Part shown: piece after piece, positions 1 through 10,741 of the stretch
Numbering within the stretch: the first letter of the stretch is position 1
Layout of the letters: every line of letters starts with the position of its first letter
Notes under the pieces: generated by a model
Seen by the model: only the letters and a program-made list of their open reading frames with translations
Database searches by the model: none
Told to the model about the DNA's origin: nothing
DNA from: Polietes domitor
Lineage: Eukaryota; Arthropoda; Insecta; Diptera; Muscidae
Reading direction: 5' to 3'
NCBI GenBank assembly: GCA_947397865.1
Contig: OX377620.1
Span: 115,667,085-115,731,084 of the forward strand
Length of the DNA stretch: 64,000 nucleotides
Translations under genes and position numbers: made by a program

Positions 1-679
1 TACCGAACACCATTTACTGTTTGCGATTGACCTGCCTCATTTTCATAAAAAAAGGTCCAATGATTCCTCCAGCCCAAAAACCACACCACACAGTGACACG
101 TTGAGGATGCATTTGCTTCTCGTGAATCACTCGAGGATTTTCCGCACCCCAAATGCGACAGTTCTGACTATTGACGAAGCCATCAAGATGAAAATGGGCC
201 TCGTCACTGCAGATGATTTTATCGGCAAAATCAGCATTTTCATGTTGTCTCTCCAATACCCAATTAACGAACTCCCTTCGCTGTCCATGGTCAGTTGGCT
301 TCAGTTCCTGAGCCAATTGAACTTTGTATGCATGAAGATGCAAATCTTTCGTCAAAATTCGCTGCAAAGTGGATTTGGAGACACCAATTTGCTGAGCTCG
401 GTGTCGAATTGAGGTGGATGGAGTTTGAGCGACATCATCACGTACAGCTGCGACATTTTCGGTCGATCGACCTGGTCGATGGCGCGTTGTTGTCTTTACG
501 TCACTAACAGACCCAGTTTCGGCAAATTTATCCATTAATCTCTTTACAGTTGACTCTTTTGGAGCATTATTGTGACCCCAAATTGATCGCAATTTGCGAA
601 CTGTAGCCGCAAAACTTTCACCATTTTGGTAAAACAATTTCACAATGAGAATGCGTTGTTCATTCGTGTAGCGCTCCAT
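1..679 (-). pseudogene. Tc1/mariner-family transposase, partial and frameshifted
   Basis: Transposase that would cut and paste its element. The start was chosen as the ATG at 679-677 (MERYTNEQRILIVKLFYQNG), because relatives begin there; the open frame upstream of it has no such match. The N-terminal part is a helix-turn-helix type DNA-binding region (about residues 1-110). Then comes the catalytic core, with the first aspartate in the motif CSDEAHFHLDGFVN and the downstream TVWCGFWAGGIIGPFF. After this a one-base indel in a T run near 41-50 shifts the frame: the frame used so far ends at a stop near position 14, while another frame continues with ENEAGQS, as relatives do. The second and third catalytic aspartates lie beyond the window. 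It is closest in style to the copy at 42176-43205. It is a dead copy if the indel is real. Confidence 0.8.
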
Positions 680-792
680 TTTTACTAACCTCGTACCTTC
701 TACTAACAAACAATAACAATTGTTCAAATGTCAAACAATGACACTTCGAATGTTGCCAGATTTAAAAATTGCGTTCTTCTTGGGACACCCTT
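1..792 (-). mobile_element. Mariner-like DNA transposon, cut by window edge
   Basis: The 5' end of a Tc1/mariner-type element. Read on the minus strand, its terminus begins AAGGGTGTCCCAAGAAG directly next to a TA at 793-794, the expected target dinucleotide. A transposase reading frame follows about 110 bases inside. The other terminus lies outside the window. The first bases, AAGGGT, are shared with the termini of the elements at 36345, 42083 and 57091, so these are probably related subfamilies. Confidence 0.8.
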
Positions 793-860
793 TATTTGCC
801 CTGTTTTAGGAATTGAGGAATTTTTGTATGTGGTAACACAAAATACGGCAAGTAACACTA

Positions 861-1330
861 TTGGTTATTTTTGAATTGCTTTCTACTTTGGAAATACATC
901 AAATCATCTGGAAAGCACCAGTGCTCAAAACATATATTTCATCAAGATATCTCTTTCCGTTCAAAAGTTATAGATTTAATTCCGAACAATCAATTCGGAA
1001 CCACTTTGTGCTGGCGGCTTCAACAGAAGCGAGAACAACGGTGACTGCAAATGCCACAAAAAATATTGCAATTAATGACAATGATAATAGCCAAGATAAT
1101 GAAGACGAAAACTAAGAAAGAACTACAACATGATGGCGCTGAGGAAGAAGACACTGAGAATGACGAAGAGTATGAGGTCTCTAATGAGGAAGGAAACCAG
1201 ATTGCAACTTCAACAAATTCCATGAATGAAAATCCAAACTGCAATGAACGCCACGAAGACGAGATTGGCGATGGTAAAGAGGATGGTGCGGAAGAATATG
1301 AGGAGAACTACTAACGAAATCCAACTAAAT
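861..1330 (+). other. Low-complexity stretch with acid-rich frames
   Basis: Two overlapping frames (861-1115 and 1051-1314) run through this stretch. The second would encode 87 residues dominated by Glu, Asp and Asn (for example EEEDTENDEEYE). I recognise no family. The composition follows from GAA/GAT/AAT-rich DNA, so this is more likely simple-sequence DNA than a gene. Confidence 0.15.
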
Positions 1331-1593
1331 ACTGGTTTTATTGCTTCTGTAGTATCCTCAGATCCAGTGATGACATTGTTGTTAAAAAGTGAACATAAAA
1401 GATGACTAAGCCAGTAATAGTCTACAATTAACCACCAACGCCATGCTTAGCGCCACAAACACCAGCAACAGCAATGACAGCGGTCAACATGTCAGAAATC
1501 ACAGACACTGTCGCTGCCCCCTTTAATGAGTATTCGTATTTTACTGAAACTTCACAAAAAAATGCATTATTTGGAACTCTAGTAACAGTAACA

Positions 1594-1840
1594 GCTATTT
1601 GGGAAATATTAAAAACTTTACTGAAATTTACATGGCAAATTTTCGAAAAGAGATCGGCCTTCATCAACTCGTCATCGTTCATAGGAACTGAATACTTCGC
1701 GCAAATTGGGTTGATCTGATGAGATACTGCTGAAGCAGTCGTGGTAGTCATATGAATGATGTTATGTTCCATAATTAAATGACAAAATACAACCTCTCCA
1801 ATGAAACCAGAAATTTTAAAAAATAATCAGTACTTTTTTT
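1594..1840 (+). pseudogene. Transposase scrap related to the fragment at 10742
   Basis: The stretch reading IWEILKT, followed by TTTTCGAAAAGAGATCGGCC, matches the N-terminal DNA-binding part of the transposase fragment at 10742-10985, with several deletions. The similarity resumes in the 3' part: CAAATTGGGTTGATCTGATG, then ACCAGAAATTTTAAAAAATA, which matches the DNA after 10985. No open frame survives. It is a heavily decayed copy of the same mariner-type element. Confidence 0.5.
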
Positions 1841-2189
1841 ATAGCCAATTCTAATTTAAAATTTTAAATGGCCCACACTATATGTACACTCCTTTTATAC
1901 CGTGAACGAGCATTAAAATGTGATTTTATCAAAATCCATACTTATCCATACAAATCGAAATACAACAGCTAGAAACATGAACTTTCATGTTAGTTTGTGG
2001 GGGATGTCCGTCAGTTGCGAACACAACCGACGAGATCCAGCTTCTACAGAACTCTTCGAAGCTGCTTTTATGAAGAAGAGAAGGAATTAGTACAGCGCCT
2101 TCTATGTTTTTGTACAGAACTGAACTGTGTGCAGGTGCATACCTTAGAGTGGAAGCTCTCCGATGACCTTAGCGACATCTAACGTAAAG
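1841..2189. other. No recognisable feature
   Basis: AT-rich DNA. Short frames here (for example 1997-2182) show no family motif and look like chance. Confidence 0.5.
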
Positions 2190-2410
2190 TGGAGAAATTT
2201 TTCGTAATCCGTACTTTTAAGGGATACAATGGGAAAAGAGAGTTGCAATTGTACCAATTAAAGAAGAAATCATTCGGTGTTTACATTCCTCTGACTGTGT
2301 ACAAGAATAAATACATCAAAATGTGTACGTTTAAGGGAAAAATATATTGTTGGCTTTATATTGACCAAAATATCAACTTAATTTTCTTTCTATGTTGCAA
2401 TTTCCATTAA
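2190..2410 (+). repeat. Family B monomer fragment
   Basis: Matches the tandem monomers of the complete family B copy at 43736-45238: GTACTTTTAAGGGATACAAT, then CATTCGGTGTTTACATTCCT and CTGACTGTGTACAAG. It carries no terminus. Confidence 0.6.
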
Positions 2411-2629
2411 CTCTATTGAAATTACTTTCACTGCTATTGGCCACTTGGAATTTCTCCAGAAAAATTCTTCACTATCATTTTCTCTTTTTGTCCCAATTCT
2501 CCTTCTGAAAGTATAAATCACGTTAAGGTGTGCGTGTGCATGCTATAAAAGGACTGAGCTTAGCAAATATCAAGTAAATAAAAAACAGAAAACTTCATAA
2601 AAGGTTCTTAAATACTCAAAATAGGGTTC

Positions 2630-2835
2630 GGGAAAATTTTTTCCCTCTGGACCGATTTCATCCACTTTTAATACGAATCGATCTACAACTATTAGACGTA
2701 TTTTGTTTGGAAATTTTGGACGTCCTAGCTCCTTACGTTTAAATGCCAGCATGCTATCAACAGACGGACAGATGGACTGACGGCCTTCCATAGATCACCT
2801 TTATGACGATCATGAATCAAGGGTATCAAAATAAG
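2630..2835 (-). repeat. Family B fragment with microsatellite side
   Basis: Same order and orientation as 51130-51300 in the complete reverse copy: TTTTTTCCCTCTGGACCGAT, then CTAGCTCC, GCATGCTATCAACAGACGG and ACAGATGG. It is diverged, and both ends are missing. Confidence 0.6.
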
Positions 2836-3090
2836 GATAATTTAAGCTTGAGCTGAGTTTTTACCAAAGCTGTGTGTGTTTAGGGACAGAAAAAAGCGGA
2901 TTGAGGGAGTGACATAAGAAAAATTATTTTCACATTAAATGCAACCTTTACATATTCAAATGAAACTTTTTTTAAATTAAAAGAAACATTTTCCAAATTA
3001 AATTAAACTTTTATCAAATAAAATGAAACCTTTCTCAAATTGAATGAAACTTACTTTAGCAAATATTAAATAATTTGTTGATTGTTCTAC

Positions 3091-3202
3091 AGATCTAAAT
3101 GTGAAAGCACACGATTTAAAATGGGACCTTTAATGTCTGAGACTGCAGATCTAAATGTTAAAGACACACGATTTCAATTGGGACCTTTAATGTCTAAGAC
3201 AA
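3091..3202. repeat. Two tandem copies of a 56-base unit
   Basis: AGATCTAAATGTGAAAGCAC starts at 3091 and its copy AGATCTAAATGTTAAAGACA at 3147. Both continue with a shared GGGACCTTTAATGTCT. It lies in the core of the inverted-arm element. Confidence 0.8.
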
Positions 3203-3401
3203 TTGTAGACTGGACTCAATTGGATTGCCAAAACCCCGTATTGACTCTACAAGTAAACTGATTCCCGTTTCAACATCATCCATTAACATTTCAGACATGT
3301 CGCTTCCAATTTAGAAGCGAGTCTCAAGGTGGCAGATTTTCGCATTCTGTAGAACATAAATACAAACATATAAATAAACTTTTGATCATAATTAAGAAAA
3401 A

Positions 3402-5325
3402 TCGCTCCCCAACTCTGAAGTGTCGACTCAAGCATTGCCAGAAAAGATTAACGTCTGCCCTTAAGGCAAAGGAGGAATCTGCCCTCAAAATCTACCTGCA
3501 GAATTTAGATCCAACAGAGAGAAGTGATTTTAGCCTCTGGAAGGCCACAAAAGATATGCGAAGCCCTATTGCGCATGAATCCCCGCTACGCCTTCAGAAT
3601 GGCAGTTGGGCAAAAAGCACCGAAGAGAAGGTCAATGCATTTGCCAACCACTTGGAAGAGGTATTTACACCAAATAGTGGACCATCTTCTGTCAATCCGC
3701 CCGAGATAGACGAAATGGTCCCTCACCCACTGCGTCTCAGGTTTAAAATCATAGAAGAATCTATTAAAGACCTCGAAACTAAAAAATCCCCTGGTAAGGA
3801 TGGAATTACAGCGAGAATGATTAAAGAGCTTCCTCATTCAGCAATGAAAACTATTCTATTTATCTTTAATAGTATTTTGCGTACGGGCTACTTTCCAACA
3901 TCTTGGAAGAGGTCTGAGATAGTAATGATTCCAAAACCCGGAAAGGACTTAACTCAGGTTAAGTCATACCGTCCGATAAGTCTACTGTCGATATTGTCAA
4001 AAATGTTTGAGAAAATTCTATTGATGAAGATTACACCATATATAGAAAATAGCGGAATTATACCCGATCACCAATTCGGGTTTCGTAAAAGCCACAGTAC
4101 CATAGAGCAAGTACACCGTATTGTTACTGTTATTAGAAGGGCGTTTGCGAACAAGCAGTATTGTTCCGCCCTCTTCATAGACATTTCCCAGGCGTTTGAC
4201 AAAGTTTGGCATGATGGACTTGTGCATAAAATAACTCGTTTGCTGCCAAATAACACACACAAATTGCTCAAATACTATTTAACAGATAGATCGTTTGAAG
4301 TAAGATTGAAAGGCAAATTTTCTAGCCCTAAGATTGAAAGGCAAATTTTCTAGCCCTAAGAAAATAACTGCAGGCGTCCCTCAAGGTAGTATTCTGGGAC
4401 CCATCTTGTATATCTTAAATACGGCAGATATGCCGACGAGTTCTCTTACACATACTTCCACGTTTGCAGATGACACTGCTTTCGTTAGTGTCCACAAAGA
4501 CTCAACAATTGCGTCTTATCAATTGCAGTCACACGTCCGTGTGCTTCAAACGTGGTTAGTGAAATGGAGGGTAATGGTGAATGCAACAAAGTGCACACAT
4601 GTCACGTTTACCCTGAGAAGAGACACTTGTCCACCAATTGATATATTTAATAACAGTATACCTCAAAAGGCAAACGTAAAGTACCTTGGAATTCATTTGG
4701 ACCGCCGTCTTACATGGGCATACCATATTGATTCCAAAGTAACCCAGATAAAGCTGAAATTGCTACATCTACAATGGCTTATTGGACCACGGTCTGCTCT
4801 AGACCTTGAATATAAAGTCCTTATTTACAAATGCATTATAAAACCCATATGGACATATGGTATCCAGCTTTGGGGTTCAGCGTGTGGATCTAATGTCAAT
4901 AAGCTACAGAGAAGCCAGTCAAAAATTCTCCGATTGATTACGAACGCCCCTTGGTACATCAGAAATGGAAACATTCATAAGGACCTTAACATCCCAATGA
5001 TCAAAGAAGAAGTCAAGAGATACTGCCGGAGCTACGTTTCTAAGCTACACATCCATCCAAATACACTCGCTCGAGAGCTGCTAAATTATGAAGGACACAG
5101 TCGTCTGAGGATAAGAAATACCCTAGATCTAGTTTAGAATTTTGAATTGTCACAATGCTAATGTAATATTTTGATAAAACTTTTATTACATACTTTTGCA
5201 AACTCTTGCTGGTTATATACTGTAAATAACCTTTAGAATAAGAATCCTAGGTTAAGATTTGAATACTTATTGTTATTTTCACATGTTATGAAAAATACAA
5301 TAAATAACAAAAAAACGTAAAAAAA
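3402..5325 (+). mobile_element. 5'-truncated jockey-clade non-LTR retrotransposon
   Basis: A 14-base direct repeat, ATAATTAAGAAAAA, lies at 3388-3401 and again at 5326-5339, exactly bracketing the retrotransposon. This is the target-site duplication left by target-primed reverse transcription. The 3' end is A-rich and the 5' end is truncated inside the coding region, so the endonuclease domain is missing. It sits inside the inverted-arm element, so it inserted later than that element. Confidence 0.9.
3404..5137 (+). pseudogene. Jockey-type reverse transcriptase broken by a 28-bp duplication
   Basis: C-terminal part of the ORF2 polyprotein, which copies element RNA into DNA at a nicked target. 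Visible polymerase blocks in order: SYRPISLLSILSKMFEKIL, DHQFGFRKSHST, LFIDISQAFDKVWHDGL (catalytic Asp near base 4180), then after the break AGVPQGSILGP and TFADDTAFV (catalytic AspAsp near 4469), then VKYLGIHLDRRLTW. A 28-base unit is tandemly repeated at about 4303-4358 (period 28, starting TAAGATTGAAAGGCAAATTT), which shifts the frame by one. Apart from this lesion the frame is open for about 1.7 kb, so the copy is young. The stop is at 5135-5137. There is no native start, because the 5' part is missing. Confidence 0.9.
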
Positions 5326-5619
5326 ATAATTAAGAAAAACCTTGTTTTAAAATTAGAAGTTTTTTATGAATTATCATTATTTTACATAATATTATATATA
5401 GATAATATTTCTATTCCTATTCAATAAGGAATTATTTTATAACAATTAACGAATTAATTAATATTTTCTAAAGTAAGTTTCATTCAATTTGTAAAAGATT
5501 TAATTTCATTAGAAAAAGGATTCATTTTATTAAAAAAAGTGTCATTTATTTTGAAAAAGGTTTCATTTAATCTGAAAATGCTATACATTTGATTACATTT
5601 CTTCTAGTTTAGTTCCGGG

Positions 5620-6890
5620 AGAACAATTTCTCTTGTTAAATTTTCTTTTAGAGAAATTACATAGCACGAACATCTCGTTAACCTACAATTTCCCTTTCGC
5701 ATTCACGAAATATTTTTCCTTTCTCTCAATTATGTTCATTTACGAAATGTTACCAATTTTTTATCGACCTTATTACGATTCCAAACTGAATTTCAACAAT
5801 CATATTATTACTATGGTTAACAAAGCATATGGTGTTCTTAGTTTCATTATGGTGTTCTTAGTTTTTAAGGAGTTCTCAGATCCTTACGTGACGAAGCAGC
5901 TATTTACATTGCTTGTCAGGCCTATTCTGGAATATGGTTCCGTAGTGTGGGTTCCTCAGTATGGTATCTGTATTGACAGAATTGAGTGATTTCTCTTCTG
6001 ACTATATTATTTCTAGGATTAAGTTTAACGTGCCATTTAGACCATCTACATACTATCAATTCCCTCATATTGATTTTCAGCGTACGAATTATGCTTCCGC
6101 AGAGCCCATTCAGAATGTGTATTGATTTCAATTCATTGTGTTACACCATAGATTTCGGATTAGGAATCGATAAAATAAAGTCGAGGATTTTCTCCCGCTT
6201 GGATGTTTAGTTTGTTATGATACGTTTACTTTAATATTTTTAGTTACTAACTTTAAGAATAACCATTACTTGCATGTGATACTAATATTTTGTTTAATAA
6301 TATTTTTGTTATACCACATTTGACAGTTGACATTTGATCTGTAGTCGGTGTCCACCCTCTACTGATAAGCCGCCATGTTTCGGACTGTGGTGAGTACGTT
6401 GTCCCTACGTTATGGGGACTTGGCCCTCTCGGTCGGAAGTGGCGGGAGTGAGAGGCGTTGGGACCGTTCGTTTAAAAAAGGTACATTTTAAATAAAAATT
6501 AAGGACAATGACAATGGTCTGAATGGCATGTAATAAAAATGACATCAAGTGTAGTCTGCAGATGATACATAGCACAACAAAACAGCAGCTAAATTTATGA
6601 TACCAACTATTCGGTCATCATCAGGGTGTAAGTGTATCAATCATACATTCCAAAGGAATTATTTTTTGTCGAATCATCCAGAGACTAAATATATATTGGC
6701 CCAGAACAAAGAACAGAGTATTTGGCGTTGTAAATAATTTATTATGGCTGTGTTTTGAAATAGATGGGGACTAAACCATAAAACGTAAAATTTTTCGCTT
6801 TAAGGCTAAATGATTCACATAATCTTATTGTTTTTGAAGGATGATATACACAGTCGGGTAGGAACAAATTAATTAATATACAAACATTTT
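5620..6890 (+). repeat. Repeat C, copy 1 (interrupted)
   Basis: Segments 5620-5760 and about 6478-6880 match 13350-13880 in the same order. Shared strings include TTTCGCATTCACGAAAT, CGAAATGTT(A/T)CCAATTT, GACATCAAGTGTAGTCTGCA versus GACGTCAAGTGTACTCTGCA, and AAGTGTATCAATCATACATT. The part between these segments is a retrotransposon fragment absent from the other copy. Confidence 0.7.
5765..6475 (+). pseudogene. Non-LTR reverse transcriptase C-terminal fragment, multiply frameshifted
   Basis: Remnant of the end of a retrotransposon ORF2, downstream of the catalytic core. Frame 1 (5765-5989) reads YDSKLNFNNHI, LVRPILEYGSVVW and IDRIE, the usual region after the polymerase. A second frame (about 6006-6123) continues with FNVPFRPSTYYQFPHIDFQ, RTNYASAEPIQN, then a stop. 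A third frame (about 6120-6210) gives FNSLCYTIDF. Thus at least two frameshifts are present. A 20-base tandem repeat, TATGGTGTTCTTAGTTTCAT, lies at about 5829-5868. The GC-rich tail to about 6475 is probably the 3' untranslated part. It resembles jockey/CR1-like elements; the exact clade is uncertain. Confidence 0.7.
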
Positions 6891-7129
6891 TCAAAAAATA
6901 GAAAGATAGCTAGCTAGCTTAAGGATTTATAAAATATAATATATCACTCCGACTTTTCTGAAAATCTCAATAAATATTCTTCTTTTAAAAAATACACATG
7001 TCATATAAAGAAAATTCCTATTTTTTTGCAGAGTTTTAAAAATTGAAAAAAATTGATTTTTTCCATTACAACATTCATACAAATTGAAATATATTTTTTA
7101 AGAAAATGCAGAAAAGATATACAAAAGTA

Positions 7130-7520
7130 CTAAAACAGCTCATAAATAAATTTATAAAACTAATAAACAAACAAATCTAATTTAAGATGAGTCATTTTAA
7201 ATGTCTAGCAGTTTACCGTTGGTATAGGACTTGTCGACTAAATTCTTGGTAAACCACACATTGTCAGTTTAATAAAATTCTATTTATGAGTTTTTCTCTT
7301 GGTTCCTTACGTTACGTTTTACTTAAATTTTCTTTCCCTCCCACTTCGTTGTGTTTTGCCGGCATTTGTGGTATGACAGCGTCATCGAGAGTGACCAGTT
7401 GGAATGGCAGATGGTTAATGCCAAAAAATGTAAGTTTTTCATCAGATACACTAATCAACAAAAGATAAATAATGTTTGTTGCCTCTGATTTCTTTGTTGC
7501 TATATAAGTCAAATAACAGG
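7130..7520 (+). repeat. Repeat D, copy 1
   Basis: Diverged duplicate of 23825-24215. The best-conserved block includes GTATGACAGCGTCATCGAGA and GTGACCAGTT. Also shared are ATAAACAAACAAATC, GGACTTGTCGACTAAATTCT versus GAACTTGTCGACAGAATTCT, and TTGTCAGTTTAATA. No maintained frame was found. Confidence 0.7.
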
Positions 7521-8054
7521 TTCTAACAAAAGGGGAGAAACATGATACTACTTAAACTAATGGAAATTCCTCAAGGTTTCCAAAAATGATGTCAAACAAT
7601 ACCCATGACCAATTGGGACCTCTGACCGCCAAAAATAAACCCGACCTTCTCATGTTAAGGTATGTACTCAAACAAAAGAAAATTTTACAAGGCTTTTAAA
7701 TGTGGAATAAATCAATATTGAATGGACGTATATGACCTTGAGGTCCTATTTATATATACTATGTTTAATATATAAAACATATATCACGGGGAAGTGACAT
7801 TTATGAATTCTTTTCTATTAGCGATCGAAGACATCTAGAAGGAAAATATGAGAATCTGAGTTATCCATCGCTCTCAGAAATGCATCTTCTAATGTTGTAT
7901 TCCCAATGTTCTCTACTATTCTCTGTAGTCTTTGTAGTTTTTATACGAGCCGCAGCAGAAGAAGATTACTATACGTGTATCGACAACGCAGGTACAGCAC
8001 AGGTGTTATAAATATTATTTTTTCGAGCGCATATATAGAGAGGAAGTTTAGAGT
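7521..8054. other. No recognisable feature
   Basis: AT-rich sequence with no open frame of note and no repeat that I could match elsewhere in the window. Confidence 0.5.
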
Positions 8055-9664
8055 TTTTTATACCCTACACCACTACGTGGTCTAGGGTATTATAAGTTAG
8101 TTTCGCGCCAAATGTTTGTAACACCAAGAAATAATCGAGCTAGACCCACCTTTAAGTATACCGATCGTCTTAGAATCACCAGCTGAGTCGATTTAACGAT
8201 GTCTGTCTGTCCGTCTGTCCGTCTGTCCGTCTGTCCGTCCGTCCGTCCGTCCGTCCGTCTGCTGTCCATCTAAGCTTGTTCGCACTCTACAGGTCGCAAT
8301 TGTTGTCCGATTGTCATGAAACTTGGCTGAAGTTATTTTTTCTGGCCAAGGACCATTGGTATTGAATTTGGAGGAAATCGGTTCAGATTTAGATATAGCC
8401 CCCATACAAATGTCGCTCCCGATTTGACATTTTCCACTTTAGAAACCACATATTGTACCCGATTTTCTTTACATTTGGTACAACATCTTATAATCCAACT
8501 AGAAACATCTATGCTGAAATTGGGTAAGATCGGTTCAGATTTAGATATAGCCCCCATACAAACGTCGCTCCCTATTTCACTTTTTCCGCTCTAGAAACCA
8601 CATATTGTACCCGATTTTCTTTAAATTTGGTACAACATCTTATAATGCAACTAGAAACACGTATGCAAAAATTGGGTAAGATCGGTTCAGATTTAGATAT
8701 AGCCCCCATACAAATGTCGCTCCCGATTTGACATTTTCCGCTCTAAAATCCACATATTGTACTCGATTTTCTTTACATTTTGCAGAACATCTTATAATCG
8801 AACTAGAAACACGTATGCAAAAATTGGGTAAGATCGGTTCAGATTTAGATATAGCCCCCATACAAATGTCGCTCCCGATTTGACATTTTCCGCTCTAAAA
8901 TCCACATATTGTACCCGATTTTCTTTAAATTTTGCAGAACATCTTATAATCGAACTAGAAACACGTATGCAAAAATTGGGTAAGATCGGTTCAGATTAAG
9001 ATATAGCCCCCATACATGTGTCGCTCCGGAATGTTTAACCGATTTTGGCCAAATTTCACCAATAAACAGACTTGGTGAAAGCGGGTCACATCGTTCCAGG
9101 TTTCAATATACCCCCATACAAATGTCCTTTCCGATTTAACATTTTTTGTCAAACACATACATTTACAGGATGCAAAAATCCTTCCCGATTTCAATTTTTT
9201 ACCGAATTGAATTGTAATGTGATAGAAAGTCCGTCCGTCTTTAGCCTTTCCTTACTTGTTTGGGAGATGCCCATATGTCCATACTTTGGTATAACCCAAA
9301 TGGGGCCCAATCTGATCTATTACAGCTCTAGAAACTACATCTTACATCGTATCTTCATCAAAATTTGCAGATCATGATATTTTTCAACTAGGAATACCTA
9401 CCGTGAATGAGAAATATATAGGCCCCCTTTTAAAATGTCGGTCCGATTCATCCTATCACTACTGTATAATTTGTATTTGTCTGCACAATATACGTTAAAT
9501 ATGACTAAAGGTGAATTTATAGTAACTGTATAATTTTTATGAACTACATAAAATTGCTTCCATGAAATACGTGGGTTTAGTAATCAAAGCGAGATACATA
9601 CAAGGGAGTGGTGTAGGGTATTACATAGTCGGCCCCGCCCGACTTTAGCCTTTCCTTACTTGTT
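8055..9664 (+). mobile_element. Family A element, copy 1, both ends present
   Basis: Starts TTTTTATACCCTACACCACT and ends with a hairpin block GTCGGCCCCGCCCGAC, then TTTAGCCTTTCCTTACTTGT. The 5' CCCTACACCACT recurs as AGTGGTGTAGGG at about 9606, just before the hairpin, giving subterminal inverted repeats. Inside are the GTTTGTAACACC motif, a GTCC/GTCT microsatellite, and monomers of about 140 bases with the recurring text TTCAGATTTAGATATAGCCC. A second end-like block, CTTTAGCCTTTCCTTACTTG at about 9240, suggests that two partial copies are fused. The style is that of dipteran mini-me/DINE-1 elements, thought to be moved by Helentron/Helitron proteins; the assignment is by architecture only. 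Non-coding. Confidence 0.75.
8201..8260. repeat. GTCT/GTCC tetranucleotide microsatellite
   Basis: About 15 units of GTCY within the 5' part of family A copy 1. The same position in other copies carries GGACGGACAGAC on the opposite strand. Confidence 0.95.
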
Positions 9665-10741
9665 TTATCTATGAAACGTATATTGGTGTCTACAAACATA
9701 TTCTACTGAATTAATATTATTTTCTCGAAAAATATGCTTAACCAAGACTGTGGAGCTAGAGAAATTTAGCTGGAGTTCTGAAGATAACAGTAAAACAAGT
9801 TCAGGATTAGTTGTGTTTTTATTAATTTGTAAGCCCGTAACGGCCGAATAAATATCCATAAAATAATCGCTTGTGTCCACATCCTTTACACATTTTTCGC
9901 CTTTATACATATATTATAAAAAGTTCATGCAAATAAATTTTTTTGACTTTGGCACGCTGCGATATGTGTAAATATTCAATATGAATATACTATTGCCAAA
10001 CGTACGTGAATATACTATTTGCCAAAATCTGGTAATCTGGCCCACAGTGCGTCCGCGTATTAGAATTTATAAAATCAATTTTCTGGCTGAAAAAATCCTT
10101 TAAGTAAAGAGTGTATTCAAAATCCTTAAAATGTACGACCAAGAATTTTAAAATTGTGTAACATTATATGCCCATCCCTTATAATTTATTAGAAGAATTT
10201 ACTCGTCCGTATATTTGGCCCTTTTTTAATAATTAGTTTAGGAGGATATTTTATGATAAGCTATATAAATAGTATAAGTGACAATGTACGTGTCAGATGG
10301 GATCGCAACAATTTTTCCAGACCCGGTTCAATGTATAGTAATTTATAGTACTAGAAAAAATATTATATTCGAATATTAAATTCTGACAGCACCGCTGATT
10401 CATAAATAATAAATATTAGTATGCATTATTGTGAACAAAACAAAAGCAACTTCATAATAATTTGGTAATTTAAATACCGCAGATTTAATTTATTAATTTT
10501 ATTTAATAATGTACACAAATAGAAAATTAAAATGAGATCAGCTGTAACTTCCAACTTTGAAGTGTTGACGAATTATGAAGCAGGGCATTAAAAATACTCG
10601 TCAGAAAATTTGAAACATTGGGCCTAATTGGTCGGTAATCCCGAGAAATTGTTTCCGGTAAATCCCGGGATATAACCCCTAACTATCGACTTTGAAAGGA
10701 AGAATAACATATATTTTTTTATTTTCAGGTTTATCTGCAAA
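9665..10741. other. No gene found
   Basis: AT-rich DNA. A short part around 10630-10680 is rich in CCCGGGAT-type text, but no terminus or frame could be supported. Confidence 0.5.

Larger units (their letters stand above)
2925..5590. mobile_element. Long-inverted-arm element split by a jockey insertion
   Basis: About 145 bases at 2928-3075 are matched in reverse complement by about 145 bases at 5440-5590; for example, GCTAAAGTAAGTTTCATTCA (complement of the left arm) corresponds to TCTAAAGTAAGTTTCATTCA at 5468. Each arm is itself made of imperfect 24-27-base units of the form TTTCATTTAATTTGAAAAAG. Repetitive inverted arms recall Foldback elements, but no coding sequence or clear target duplication was found. 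The centre holds a 56-base tandem pair and the jockey copy at 3402-5325. Without that insertion the element would be about 730 bases. Confidence 0.6.

Noticed and set aside
1020..1314. Acid-rich and Ser/Cys-rich frames on both strands
   Set aside because: Both follow from the same GAA/GAT-rich DNA; no start context, splice sites or recognisable domain.
1428..1772. 114-codon minus-strand frame
   Set aside because: It overlaps the decayed transposase similarity on the plus strand (1594-1840) and shows no family motif; taken as a shadow.
10620..10690. CCCGGGAT-rich text shared with about 24660-24740 and 11560-11610
   Set aside because: Too short and too diverged to define a repeat or terminus by eye.
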